A stretch of 64,000 nt of DNA from Eubacteriaceae bacterium (lineage in GTDB: Bacteria > Bacillota > Clostridia > Peptostreptococcales > Anaerovoracaceae). The notes below the pieces were generated by a model. The model worked only from the letters and a program-made list of their open reading frames with translations, ran no database searches and had not been told where the DNA came from. The stretch is from contig CABIXY010000003.1 in the NCBI GenBank assembly GCA_902362805.1, positions 343,140 through 407,139 of the forward strand. Direction: 5' to 3'. Both the position numbers and the translations under genes were made by a program. The first letter of the stretch is position 1. Each line of letters starts with the position of its first letter. Shown here in pieces: positions 16,040-24,421 of this stretch.

Positions 16040-17230
16040 ATGAAAAAATTTGGATTAATTGGTGAGAAACTGCCACACAGTTATTCACCACTAATTCATA
16101 GCAAATTTGGCGACTATGAATATGAACTATGTGAGGTGCAGGAAGAGGAGCTGGCGGCTTTGCTGGGGTCAGAGGAGTACGGCGGCTTCAATGTGACGAT
16201 TCCCTACAAGAAAAAAGTCAAGAAATACTGCGATGAGATTTCTGACACGGCTAGGCGGATCGGCAGCATCAATACCATCGTTCGCGGTTCGGATGGAAAG
16301 CTTACAGGCTACAATACAGATTACGACGGCTTTATCTACCTCTTGAAAGCGGCCGGCATCGAAGTCAGGAACATGAAATGCATCGTCCTCGGCAGCGGTG
16401 GCGCATCGCTGACAGTCCAGACGGTCCTTGCGGATATGGGAGCGGCGGAGATTGTAGTCATTTCTCGCAGCGGCGAGAACAATTACGAAAACATTCATCG
16501 CCATTTTGACAGTGAGATTATTGTGAATACCACTCCGGTGGGCATGTATCCGGGTAACGGCAGTACACCTGTCAATCTGGACGATTTCAAAAACTGCCGG
16601 GGTGTGGTGGATCTGATCTACAATCCAAATAAAACAAAACTTGTTCTGGACGCCATGGCCAAGTCCATACCTGCCACGGGAGGACTGGAGATGCTGGTTG
16701 CCCAGGCAAAGGAATCCAGTGAATTCTTTCAGAACAAGAAGATAGAAGACGAAGAAATTGAAAACGCCATCGATGAAATCAGAAGTGAAACCCTCAATGC
16801 CATTCTGATCGGCATGCCCGGTGCAGGCAAGACCCTGCTGGGCAAAGAGATTGCCACCAGGATGCACCGGAAATTCGTCGATATCGACGACATGATTGAA
16901 GAGCACGAAGGAATGTCCATTCCAGAAATTTTCGAGAAGAAGGGTGAGTCCTATTTCCGCAAGGTCGAAACGGAGATGTTAGAAAAGGCCTGCGTGGAGA
17001 CCGGCCTTGTCATCGCTACCGGCGGTGGTATTGTCAAAAAGAAGATAAACTACAATATCATCAAGCAAAACGGCGTTGTCATTTGGATCAAGAGAGACCT
17101 TGACAAGCTGGAGACAGACGGCAGACCGCTGTCCCAGACGATGCCCCTCGATCAGATGTATGAGGAACGGAAAGACGCTTACTCCTATTGGAGTGATTTC
17201 TTTATCAATAACAACGAGGAGAGAGAATGA
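16040..17230 (+). CDS. aroE-aroK: Fused shikimate dehydrogenase / shikimate kinase
   Basis: 396 residues carrying two pathway steps. About 1-245 is shikimate dehydrogenase: HSYSPLIHSKFG, FNVTIPYKKKV (catalytic Lys), GYNTDYDGF (catalytic Asp), and a Rossmann turn GSGGASLTV. About 262-396 is shikimate kinase: Walker A GMPGAGKTLLG, DIDDMIE, RKVETEML, ATGGGIV and DGRPL. The two usually come as separate proteins; here a short acidic linker (KIEDEEIENAIDEIRSE) joins them. One base separates the gene from pheA, and it overlaps aroQ by four (ATGA). Confidence 0.95.
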   Translation: MKKFGLIGEKLPHSYSPLIHSKFGDYEYELCEVQEEELAALLGSEEYGGFNVTIPYKKKVKKYCDEISDTARRIGSINTIVRGSDGKLTGYNTDYDGFIYLLKAAGIEVRNMKCIVLGSGGASLTVQTVLADMGAAEIVVISRSGENNYENIHRHFDSEIIVNTTPVGMYPGNGSTPVNLDDFKNCRGVVDLIYNPNKTKLVLDAMAKSIPATGGLEMLVAQAKESSEFFQNKKIEDEEIENAIDEIRSETLNAILIGMPGAGKTLLGKEIATRMHRKFVDIDDMIEEHEGMSIPEIFEKKGESYFRKVETEMLEKACVETGLVIATGGGIVKKKINYNIIKQNGVVIWIKRDLDKLETDGRPLSQTMPLDQMYEERKDAYSYWSDFFINNNEERE

Positions 17231-17673
17231 TGAAAATTCTGGTAATCAACGGACCCAACATCAACATGCTGGGTATCAGGGAGCCGGAAATATACGGAAA
17301 AGGTACATATCGTGATTTGATCAGCGTTGTAGAAAGCGCGGCGGCCCGTCTCGGCGTGACCGCCGCTTTTTTTCAATCCAACCACGAAGGCGCTATCGTA
17401 GACGTTATTCAGGAGGCTTACGGAAATTATGACGGCATCGTCATCAATCCGGCAGCTTATACCCACACCAGCGTGGCAATCCTGGACGCCCTTAAATCAG
17501 TGGGAATTCCCACTGTAGAAGTGCATATTTCCGATGTTTCTGAGCGAGAAGATTTTAGGCAGGTTTCTTATGTGAGAACCGCCTGCATCAAAACCATCAT
17601 GGGCGAAGGCTTTGCTGGTTATATCCACGCTATGGAGGTGCTCTGTGAAGAAAGAAAAGAAGAAGAAGACTAG
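17227..17673 (+). CDS. aroQ: 3-dehydroquinate dehydratase, type II
   Basis: 148 residues. It dehydrates 3-dehydroquinate to 3-dehydroshikimate and normally works as a dodecamer. Type II motifs: NGPNINMLGIREPEIYG, FFQSNHEGAIVD, INPAAYTHTSVAI and VEVHISDV (catalytic His). The start is ATG 17227 or the adjacent ATG 17230, behind GAGGAGAG. With the other genes it completes the shikimate pathway within the operon. The C-terminal tail overlaps the start of the next gene. Confidence 0.95.
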   Translation: MMKILVINGPNINMLGIREPEIYGKGTYRDLISVVESAAARLGVTAAFFQSNHEGAIVDVIQEAYGNYDGIVINPAAYTHTSVAILDALKSVGIPTVEVHISDVSEREDFRQVSYVRTACIKTIMGEGFAGYIHAMEVLCEERKEEED

Positions 17674-18727
17674 CATTCCCTGGCTGCAGCTGCTGGCAGG
17701 AGCGCTGCTGGGCGTGTTTTTTGCAGAAATCATATTTACTACTACGCGAAGCCTGGAATGGTTTATCGTTGGGTTTGCCTCTTTCATCATATCCTTTTAC
17801 CTGCATATGATTCTCCACGAAGGAGGTCATTTGCTGGCAGGGCTTGCCAGCGGCTATCAATTCGTCTCCTTCCGCATCGGCAGCGTCATGTGGATCAAAA
17901 TTCAGGGTAAGATCTGCAGGAAAAAACTCAGCATTCCCGGTACCGGCGGACAGTGTCTGCTGGACCCGCCGGAACCGACAGGCGGACAATATCCGGCCGT
18001 ATTTTATAACCTAGGCGGCGGATTAGCCAACTTGCTTCTGGCCGCCATTGCCAGTGTCTCTGCTTTTGCCATGGGCACCGTGGCATCCAAGGTGATTTTG
18101 CTGCCCTTTGCCCTTATTGGCATCTATCTGGCTTTGATGAACCTGCTGCCTCTGAAAATAGGGGGCATTGCCAACGATGGCTACAATATCAAAACCTTTC
18201 GCAAAGATGCAGACAGCGCCAGAGCTTTTTGGCTTCAGATGAAGATCAACAAGCAGCAGAGTGACGGCGGCAGGCTGCGGGATGTGCCGGAGGAATACTT
18301 TGATCTGGCAGATTCCGAAGAGAAAGGGAATCCTCTGATAGACGCGATCAAAGTCTTCCGCTTCCAGAGACAGATTGACGAAAAGGATTTTGCCGGAGCG
18401 CGCGAGTCTGGTGAAAAGCTTTTAGCCGAAAAAGACTTGCTCAGTGTCTATCGGAATCTGATCAAAAGTGACCTGTTATATCTGGAACTGATCGGCCCTT
18501 GCAGGACGGAAGTGGTGGAAAGGCTTTATACGCCGGAGTTTGAAAAATACCTCAAGCTGGTCAAAAGTTATCCCAGCGCTCAAAGGCTGCACTATGCCTA
18601 TGCAGTGCGCTATGCCCATGATGAAGCCGCGGCGGCATCTGCCAGGGAGAAATTTGAAAAGGTACTGAAAGATTATCCGATGCTGGGGGAAATTCAGCTG
18701 GAGAGAGAATTGATGGAGGAAATATGA
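17645..18727 (+). CDS. M50-like membrane metalloprotease with C-terminal helical domain
   Basis: 360 residues from GTG 17645 (GGAGGTG at 6 bp). Hydrophobic segments enclose HEGGH (residues 58-62), the zinc-binding motif of site-2-type proteases. A later NDGYN in a membrane-proximal loop could supply the third ligand in the way of the NxxPxxxxDG motif. The last 150 residues are soluble and helical, perhaps TPR-like (DAIKVFRFQRQIDEKDFAGA). It overlaps aroQ by 29 bp, so it is translated from the aro mRNA. The substrate is unknown; no link to aromatic synthesis is evident. Confidence 0.7.
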   Translation: MKKEKKKKTSIPWLQLLAGALLGVFFAEIIFTTTRSLEWFIVGFASFIISFYLHMILHEGGHLLAGLASGYQFVSFRIGSVMWIKIQGKICRKKLSIPGTGGQCLLDPPEPTGGQYPAVFYNLGGGLANLLLAAIASVSAFAMGTVASKVILLPFALIGIYLALMNLLPLKIGGIANDGYNIKTFRKDADSARAFWLQMKINKQQSDGGRLRDVPEEYFDLADSEEKGNPLIDAIKVFRFQRQIDEKDFAGARESGEKLLAEKDLLSVYRNLIKSDLLYLELIGPCRTEVVERLYTPEFEKYLKLVKSYPSAQRLHYAYAVRYAHDEAAAASAREKFEKVLKDYPMLGEIQLERELMEEI

Positions 18728-19074
18728 GAGTTTACTGTTATTCTAAGTGTTCAACTTGCAAGAAAGCCCTTGCCTGGCTGGACGACAATGCTGTAAGTTA
18801 TGAACTTATTGATATCAAAGAGGACAACCCGGGAATTGACGAACTGAAGGCGGCTTACGAGAAGAGCGGGCTGCCTCTGAAAAGGTTCTTCAACACTAGC
18901 GGAAATCTTTACAAAGAAATGTCACTGAAGGACAGGCTGCCGCAGATGAGTGAGGAAGAGCAGCTAGCCCTCCTTGCCACAGACGGCATGCTGGTAAAGA
19001 GGCCGCTGGTCATCGGGGAAGATTTTGTTTTAACAGGCTTCAAAGAAGCGGAATGGAAGGAAAAGGTGTTATAG
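18724..19074 (+). CDS. ArsC/Spx-family thioredoxin-fold protein
   Basis: 116 residues. The N-terminus MRVYCYSKCSTCKKALAWL carries a CxxC pair in the ArsC/Spx position. The remainder (RFFNTSGNLYKEM, TDGMLVKRPLV) follows the YffB/YusI branch rather than true arsenate reductase or the RNA-polymerase-binding Spx. A small redox or glutathione/bacillithiol-related role is inferred. It overlaps the protease gene by four bases (ATGA) behind GGAGG. Confidence 0.85.
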   Translation: MRVYCYSKCSTCKKALAWLDDNAVSYELIDIKEDNPGIDELKAAYEKSGLPLKRFFNTSGNLYKEMSLKDRLPQMSEEEQLALLATDGMLVKRPLVIGEDFVLTGFKEAEWKEKVL

Positions 19075-19509
19075 ATGGACAGGGGACAGGAACTGAGAGA
19101 GATCAGGGAAGCGATTGACGCAGGAAATCTGACACTGCAGTATCTGAACCGGGCGAGGGAAGAATTGAACGCTGCTTCTAACTTCGGCATCGCCGATATG
19201 TTGGGTTTTGATTTTATCGGCGGGATCGGTAAACATATGAAGCTGAGTAACGCGCAAAAAGAGATGGAAGCGGCAAAGAGACAGGTCATGTGCTTCCAGA
19301 AGGAGCTGAGAGATGTGAGCACCATCTTGAATTTTCAGGTGGACATCGGCGGCTTTCTGACCTTTGCTGACTTTTTCTTTGACGGCATTCTGGCAGACGT
19401 CTTTGTCCAGTCTAAAATCAATGACGCGAAAAAACAGGTGGACAATGCCGTCTATCACATTCATCAGATTATGACGGATCTATACAGAATGGAAGCCAAT
19501 GCGAGGTAG
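19075..19509 (+). CDS. Conserved-type helical protein, unknown function
   Basis: 144 residues, largely amphipathic helix: EIREAIDAGNLTLQYLNRAR, then a glycine-bearing hinge (FIGGIGKHMKLSNAQKEMEA), then FADFFFDGILADVFVQSKI. There is no signal peptide or full membrane helix. It starts on the base after the previous stop and ends two bases before the ATPase gene, so it is translated with them. Function unknown; a partner role for the neighbouring ATPase is possible. Confidence 0.65.
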   Translation: MDRGQELREIREAIDAGNLTLQYLNRAREELNAASNFGIADMLGFDFIGGIGKHMKLSNAQKEMEAAKRQVMCFQKELRDVSTILNFQVDIGGFLTFADFFFDGILADVFVQSKINDAKKQVDNAVYHIHQIMTDLYRMEANAR

Positions 19510-19511
19510 AG

Positions 19512-20369
19512 ATGGTGTATTTGGAAGAATTTGAGCTGCCTGACATAGTGAGTGAAGAACGCTTTCTTGGCGGCATCATGATGACCTGCTTTGAAAATTT
19601 CTATCCTTTCGGGATTTTCCCGCCAAAGGAGCTGGGAACTCTATCTTTTGAACCGATTACGATTCTCTACGGCAGCAACGGCTCTGGCAAGACCACCTTG
19701 ATCAACGTCATGGCAGAGCGATTGAATGCCTTGCGGGGTGCTCCCTATAACAAGAGCAGCTTCTTTGACGATTATGTAAAGATGTGTGACCTCCGGTGGA
19801 AGACGGCCTATCACGACAGCACAGTGATTACCAGTGACGATGTCTTCGACTTTATCTTTGACGTGCGCAGACTCAACGAAGGAGTGGATGATAAGAGGGA
19901 CGAACTGATGGAAGAGTATCTGGAACTGAAGACGAAGCCTTTTCAGATGCGTTCTTTAGATGACTATGAACACCTGAAAAGGGTGAATCAGGCCCGTAAA
20001 GGTTCCAAATCAGAATTCATCCGAAAAAGCCTGGTGAAAAATGTACCTGAGCGATCCAACGGGGAGAGTGCCTTGATGTATTTTACAAACAAAATTCAGG
20101 AGAATCAGATCTATCTCCTGGACGAGCCGGAAAACAGTCTGTCTGCGGAATATCAGCAAGAACTTCTGCAGTTTATCGAGGATTCCGCCCGCTTTTATAA
20201 CTGCCAGTTCGTCATCGCCACCCATTCGCCGTTTCTTCTGGCGGCAAAGTATGCGAAGATCTACGATCTGGATGCCAAACCGGTTACTGTGAAGAAATGG
20301 ACAGAGTTAGAAAACGTGCGCCGGTATTTTGACTTCTTCATGGCTCACGCAGAGGAGTTCTGCAAGTAG
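19512..20369 (+). CDS. AAA-type ATPase of the ABC/OLD-like group
   Basis: 285 residues, soluble. Walker A YGSNGSGKTTLIN (about residue 56), a middle region of charged helices, a short signature-like stretch (ERSNGESALMYF), Walker B IYLLDEPENSLS and a switch-like ATHSPFLL. This layout matches small single-domain AAA ATPases often labelled 'AAA family ATPase' and related to the ATPase part of OLD proteins, but no nuclease domain is present. It is the last gene of the aro transcript. Its stop codon lies inside the first copy of the 37-bp repeat. Confidence 0.8.
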   Translation: MVYLEEFELPDIVSEERFLGGIMMTCFENFYPFGIFPPKELGTLSFEPITILYGSNGSGKTTLINVMAERLNALRGAPYNKSSFFDDYVKMCDLRWKTAYHDSTVITSDDVFDFIFDVRRLNEGVDDKRDELMEEYLELKTKPFQMRSLDDYEHLKRVNQARKGSKSEFIRKSLVKNVPERSNGESALMYFTNKIQENQIYLLDEPENSLSAEYQQELLQFIEDSARFYNCQFVIATHSPFLLAAKYAKIYDLDAKPVTVKKWTELENVRRYFDFFMAHAEEFCK

Positions 20370-20688
20370 CGGGTGGGAATCCCAGAGGACATGGCACAGA
20401 AGACTGGATTTGACTGCTATGATTCTGTCAGACCGCCATGTTGGGTACCACATTCTAAAGTGACTTGCGCGATAAGCTGATTTTGATGGCTTTTCCGCCA
20501 TGTTCTGGCGGAATCAGCAAAGTGACTTGCGCAACTCCCTTTGCAAAAAGAGCAAAACCTCAGTGATTTTACAATAACTTCTAAATAAGGCGCAAGTTGA
20601 TTTTTGAAAACTAAAGAAACATGGCGATTTTACACCCGGATTTGACGATTTGCGCAAGTAGAGAGTGGGAATTTGGGAGAACATGGCG
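20360..20688. repeat. Five copies of a 37-bp repeat in mixed orientation
   Basis: Copies at 20360-20396 (-), 20434-20470 (+), 20496-20532 (+), 20590-20626 (-) and 20652-20688 (-). Each is 37 bp, bounded by CGCCATGTT on one side and ACTTGCGC on the other (read in + orientation), with a 20-bp core that varies. The first copy is slightly degraded at both ends. Copies 2 and 3 share CAAAGTGACTTGCGC-type ends almost exactly. Gaps between copies are 37, 25, 57 and 25 bp. The region holds no gene. Confidence 0.75.
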
Positions 20689-20731
20689 CAGAGAACTTTC
20701 GCCTGCAAAAGTCCTCTGCGCCATGTTTTTC
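20681..20731. terminator. Strong terminator at the end of the aro transcript
   Basis: ACATGGCGCAGAG (20681-20693) pairs perfectly with CTCTGCGCCATGT (20714-20726), followed by TTTTT and, after CGTC, another T-run. The left arm is the end of the last 37-bp repeat copy, so the terminator appears to be built from a repeat end. The next gene is on the opposite strand. Confidence 0.8.
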
Positions 20732-20763
20732 GTCTTTTTTCGTCTATGCCGGCAGCCCCTTTT

Positions 20764-21183
20764 CTATGTTCGGCGATGTCTTTTGACCAAACCGATGGCG
20801 AAGAGCAGGGCTGCCGTAAGAGAGGAGAAGAAGGTCAGATAAAAACCGCAGTGGGCTGTGCTGAAGCTGACGGAAAGGTCGATTTTGCCTGTGATTGTCA
20901 TGACGTGCCAGGTTAGAAACTGGAAAATGCAGGAGGATGGAATGAGCAGCAAGGCGACCAGGTTGACGATATTGACCATTTGAGAGCGCTCCCGGAGCAG
21001 GCTGAGGACGATGGAGCCGACCAGGCCAGAGAAGAACAGCGGCGCAACAAGAAAGTCCAGACCTGTGGTGTAATCCACGCTCCGATCAAAATACAGCCAC
21101 GGCAGGAAAAGACCGACGACGCTGAAAAACAGCAGCACCAGGATTAATTTATTAAACGGATAGTTTGATTTCTTAACGCTCAT
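20764..21183 (-). CDS. Four-TM membrane protein, unknown function
   Basis: 139 residues from ATG 21183, with GGAGGGG at 7 bp; longer in-frame starts have no ribosome site. There are four hydrophobic segments (for example LILVLLFFSVVGLFLPWLYF and the C-terminal TAALLFAIGLV) and a basic tail. No family is recognised. It is downstream of a 65-residue membrane protein gene on the same strand and ends at the aro terminator. Confidence 0.65.
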   Translation of the reverse strand: MSVKKSNYPFNKLILVLLFFSVVGLFLPWLYFDRSVDYTTGLDFLVAPLFFSGLVGSIVLSLLRERSQMVNIVNLVALLLIPSSCIFQFLTWHVMTITGKIDLSVSFSTAHCGFYLTFFSSLTAALLFAIGLVKRHRRT

Positions 21184-21226
21184 CGTAAGACCCCTCCAAC
21201 TTTGTCGAACTTTCAAAATCAAATTC

Positions 21227-21424
21227 TTATGACATCAAGACATGCGCATATAGAGGCATCAGAGTCATAATCAGACCGAATACGGCAATGATCAGCGGTA
21301 TATAGTAATGTTCATTGCCGTTGACTTTTCTTGCGATGCCTGATGCTAAACCGAATACAAACATACAGGGCCAGAGAATGATACCATAAAGGGAAATCAC
21401 CAGGAGTAATTGGGGCATTGGCAC
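21227..21424 (-). CDS. Small two-TM membrane protein
   Basis: 65 residues: two hydrophobic segments (LLLVISLYGIILWPCMFVFG and YYIPLIIAVFGLIMTLMPLY) separated by a short polar loop. GTG 21424 has AGGAGG at 7 bp. Function unknown. It precedes the four-TM gene by 43 bp and is probably co-transcribed with it. Confidence 0.6.
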   Translation of the reverse strand: MPMPQLLLVISLYGIILWPCMFVFGLASGIARKVNGNEHYYIPLIIAVFGLIMTLMPLYAHVLMS

Positions 21425-21492
21425 GATCGTTCCTCCTATTTTACTTAGTTTAAAAACAGTATAGCATGATATATATTAGGTGTCAGTAGCAG

Positions 21493-21705
21493 ATGGAAAA
21501 ATTAAGAATTATTAAGAATTTGACGCTGGATAGCCGTTGTCGAATCCTGCGGTTCTTTCTCAATGAAGGATTCGATGAAGGAATACATGAAGATATGAAA
21601 GAAGGGGTGCGTTTAACCGCGCAGAAAATGAAGCAAAAGGGTATTGATCCTGCAGTTATCGCCGAATGTACAGGCCTTTCAGAGAAAGAAATTGACACGC
21701 TATAA
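21493..21705 (+). pseudogene. C-terminal fragment of an Rpn/PD-(D/E)XK-type transposase-like nuclease
   Basis: 70 residues with EGFDEGIHEDMKEGVRLTAQ followed by KMKQKGIDPAVIAECTGLSE. That tail, with its EGxxEGxxEGxxxxAxxMxxxGxxxxxIxxxTGLSxxEI pattern, is typical of the end of Rpn family recombination-promoting nucleases. The catalytic PD-(D/E)XK core is missing. It may be a decayed remnant or a free-standing tail; no ribosome site is evident. Confidence 0.5.
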
Positions 21706-21781
21706 TAGAATGTGTGATTTCTGAAAAAGAAATCCACATACAGAGGCTGATCAGTGAGAAGCAAGATTATTTTAGATATCT

Positions 21782-22543
21782 TTAACTGCCCAACGTCCTT
21801 TTCCGCTCCAGTAACCAGGTCATCAACAGTGCAGACACGGGTACCACCAGGCAGCAGCCGATACCGCTGATGGAAATAGAGATGAATTCCTGGCAAAAAG
21901 ATTTGCTGTTGATCAGTTTGACGAAAGAGTATTCACCTGCGTACTGGATCATCAAAGTCATGTATTCCGCAATATAGATGTAGAAGATCGTATGAATTGA
22001 TGTGCTGAGCACTGCTTTGCCGACGGAGAAGGCAGAGGTCAGAAGTTGTGTTCTGGAGATATTCTCGTTTGACTGTTGTATTTCGTAAATAGACGATGTG
22101 ATTGCAACTGCAATGTCCGTGACTGCTCCAATCAAAGCGATGATCATGACAGAAATTTGCAGAGAGAGCATGTCGATACCGATATTTCTAGTATAGCCGT
22201 TGGAATCGGTAATTTCATATTGTTCGCTGGTAAAGCCCTGAATAGAGGCGCGTCCAGCGATATAGTAGACAAAAGGCACTACGACAAGAATGACAAGGAC
22301 CACAGAGAGAAGAGCGGTCTTTGACTTGATGTCGGCCTCTTCTGGAACAAAGAGGGTGATACAGGCGATGAGGATGCAGACAACAATAGTAACGAAAATC
22401 GGATTCAGTCCTCGATAAATCAAAAAAATCGCAAAGAGCAAAAGACCTGCGTTAATTGCGGTGGAAAGGATGGACTTAGACCCTTTGTCGCCGCATATCA
22501 GTAGGATTAATACAATTAAAATAGCGGTCAATATGATTAACAT
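21782..22543 (-). CDS. YibE/F-like membrane protein (second of a pair)
   Basis: 253 residues with six or more hydrophobic segments. TSEQYEITDSNGYTRNIGID and the following IALIGAVTDIAVAITSSIYE carry the polar TM pattern of YibE/F proteins, which its upstream neighbour shares as LGAIMDVVVTVVMTINQM. It overlaps that neighbour by 7 bp, so the two probably form one complex. AAAGG precedes ATG 22543. No transport substrate is established for the family. Confidence 0.75.
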   Translation of the reverse strand: MLIILTAILIVLILLICGDKGSKSILSTAINAGLLLFAIFLIYRGLNPIFVTIVVCILIACITLFVPEEADIKSKTALLSVVLVILVVVPFVYYIAGRASIQGFTSEQYEITDSNGYTRNIGIDMLSLQISVMIIALIGAVTDIAVAITSSIYEIQQSNENISRTQLLTSAFSVGKAVLSTSIHTIFYIYIAEYMTLMIQYAGEYSFVKLINSKSFCQEFISISISGIGCCLVVPVSALLMTWLLERKRTLGS

Positions 22544-23676
22544 GTTTTTGCCTTTCTTCGATGTTTATAATAATAGGCAGTCAGAAATCCAGAAATCGGA
22601 ATGGACAGCACGACACCGATGCTTCCGACCAGGAATCTGGCAAGCTCAAAGAATACGTGATATTTCAATATCGTCAGCACTGCGATACCGTTGCGCATGG
22701 ACAAGATGAAAAAAGGCAGGCTTGCTGCGATATTGGTGAAGAACATGATGTTGATCATAGTTCCAACCACGTCATCCCCCACATTGCGACAGGACTTTAT
22801 CAAGATTTTGCTGTTCAAGTCCGGCGTATGGGTTACCATTTGGTTGATTGTCATGACGACTGTTACGACCACGTCCATGATTGCGCCAAGACAGCCGATG
22901 AGCAGTTCTGACAAAAAGATGTAACCGGCATCTACAGGATCAAAAGGCTGCTGCAGGTAATCCATAAATGTGTAGTCAATCTCACTGAACTTCATGACAA
23001 CGGCTGCGATTGCTGTTGTCACCGCCACAGTAATGATTGTCGCAGCAAAAGAGAGCAATGTTTTCTCGCTGACGCCGTGCATGAAGAACAGCAGCATAGC
23101 AGTGAAGAAAATGACCATTGGAATGGACAGTGCGAGGATATTGACCCCGTGATTATACAGGACCAGCATGTAGTAAAATACAATCATATTCAGCACCAGG
23201 CTGAATATGGTCAACATGCCTTTCTTTCCGTCAATCAGAAGGAAAAGCCCAAAAAGAAGGGTCAGCACTAAAACCACATAATGGTCTCTTTTGATACCGG
23301 CAACTTTTCCAACCAGCGTATCTTCTCTGTCCGTACTTTCCATCGATTCGACAAAGACATCGTTCCCCACTTGATACTTGGTATCGTAAACGGTGGATTC
23401 GGCATAGGTATTGGTCAATTGAACGCTCTTTCCCTTGTGGCTTCCGTTCATCAGCTTGGCCGTAATTTTCTGATCGTAATATTTCTCCTCATATTCATGC
23501 GTTCCGTCAAAGCCTGTCTTTGTCTTGACAAGGGTATCTTCTACCGCAGTGACTTTTCCGATGGTCGTCTGATAGAGACCGTAGTCGTTCTTGACCAAAA
23601 AAAATATGACAGCTGTAATCACGATGAACAGCAGCAGGCTTCTGAGCCATTTTTCCTTTTTTTCATCTATATGCAA
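22537..23676 (-). CDS. YibE/F-family membrane protein (first of a pair)
   Basis: 379 residues from TTG 23676 (GGAGG at 6 bp); the open frame runs on upstream without a better site. One N-terminal helix is followed by an extracytoplasmic beta domain of about 110 residues (TAVEDTLVKTKTGFDGTHEY), then about seven helices with ELLIGCLGAIMDVVVTVVMT and GDDVVGTMINIMFF. This is the full YibE/F architecture; the downstream gene lacks the beta domain. A role in membrane transport is presumed only. Confidence 0.85.
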   Translation of the reverse strand: MHIDEKKEKWLRSLLLFIVITAVIFFLVKNDYGLYQTTIGKVTAVEDTLVKTKTGFDGTHEYEEKYYDQKITAKLMNGSHKGKSVQLTNTYAESTVYDTKYQVGNDVFVESMESTDREDTLVGKVAGIKRDHYVVLVLTLLFGLFLLIDGKKGMLTIFSLVLNMIVFYYMLVLYNHGVNILALSIPMVIFFTAMLLFFMHGVSEKTLLSFAATIITVAVTTAIAAVVMKFSEIDYTFMDYLQQPFDPVDAGYIFLSELLIGCLGAIMDVVVTVVMTINQMVTHTPDLNSKILIKSCRNVGDDVVGTMINIMFFTNIAASLPFFILSMRNGIAVLTILKYHVFFELARFLVGSIGVVLSIPISGFLTAYYYKHRRKAKTC

Positions 23677-23739
23677 GAGACACCTCCATAAAAATCCAAA
23701 AACAATCATACCACGAAACTGTGAAGATATGATAAAATT

Positions 23740-23768
23740 TTGCATTTTCTTCGCTTTTGATGTATGCT
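23740..23768 (+). promoter_or_regulatory. Promoter of 23807 gene
   Basis: TTGCAT (23740-23745), 17-bp spacer, TATGCT (23763-23768), 38 bp before ATG 23807. A second -10 candidate (TATACT) overlaps just downstream. Confidence 0.5.
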
Positions 23769-23806
23769 ATACTGCATAATAGATTAATTTTGGAGATGAA
23801 ATAGAA

Positions 23807-24406
23807 ATGAAAAAAAGGGTATTGGCGTTAATTGCCTTAGTTGCCGCAACCACTGCCTCTGCTGTAGCGGCTTTTGCACTGGAAATCAATCCACCGATGA
23901 CCAACGTCATCGGCGCATACGGTTCGATCTTAGCTGCACTGATTGCGGCAAAGATTTTTAAGGTCACAGATGGGCTCTATTACGCCGGTCTGGCTTTCGT
24001 ATTTTTTGCCTCGCCCATGGGATCGGTTATGGACCTGTACAGGTCTTTTGGCCCTTATGACAAAATTGTTCACTTTTTCAGCGGAATTTTGCTGGCCACT
24101 TTAGGTATGATGATTATCATGTATCTGTTCAAACACTTTGCAGAGGCAGACGAAAAACAGCTGGCAAGATTGTTCATACCAGCTGTGTGCTTTGCGTTCT
24201 TCTTTTCCAGCGCCGGAGCGGGTATCTGGGAAATCTTTGAGTTCACTGCCGACAGATTAGCCGGCGGCGGTATGCAGAGAGGCATGGTGGATACTGTTAC
24301 CGATATGATTGCTGGAAATATAGGTGCCTTGGCTTATGCCGCCTTTTCAATGATAAAATACCATGGCAGGAAAGAAAAAGGTGAAGCGAAAAAAGCCATA
24401 TCGTAA
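23807..24406 (+). CDS. DUF2238-like integral membrane protein
   Basis: 199 residues with about five hydrophobic segments. YDKIVHFFSGILLATLGMMI, GIWEIFEFTADRL and MVDTVTDMIAGNIGALAYAA (conserved Asp/His/Glu in or beside helices) follow the pattern of DUF2238/YjdF-type membrane proteins. A short basic tail ends it. GGAGATG lies before ATG 23807. It is monocistronic, converging on the TetR gene. No function is established. Confidence 0.7.
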   Translation: MKKRVLALIALVAATTASAVAAFALEINPPMTNVIGAYGSILAALIAAKIFKVTDGLYYAGLAFVFFASPMGSVMDLYRSFGPYDKIVHFFSGILLATLGMMIIMYLFKHFAEADEKQLARLFIPAVCFAFFFSSAGAGIWEIFEFTADRLAGGGMQRGMVDTVTDMIAGNIGALAYAAFSMIKYHGRKEKGEAKKAIS

Positions 24407-24421
24407 AGCAGCAGCGCAATG

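Noticed and set aside
20366..20385. GGGTGGGAAT resembling a T-box motif
   Set aside because: It is part of the 37-bp repeat, not followed by a biosynthetic or tRNA synthetase gene in that orientation, and the T-box stem and specifier elements are absent.
20360..20688. Possible CRISPR array at the 37-bp repeats
   Set aside because: Copies occur in both orientations, only the ends are conserved, gaps vary from 25 to 57 bp, and no cas gene is present.
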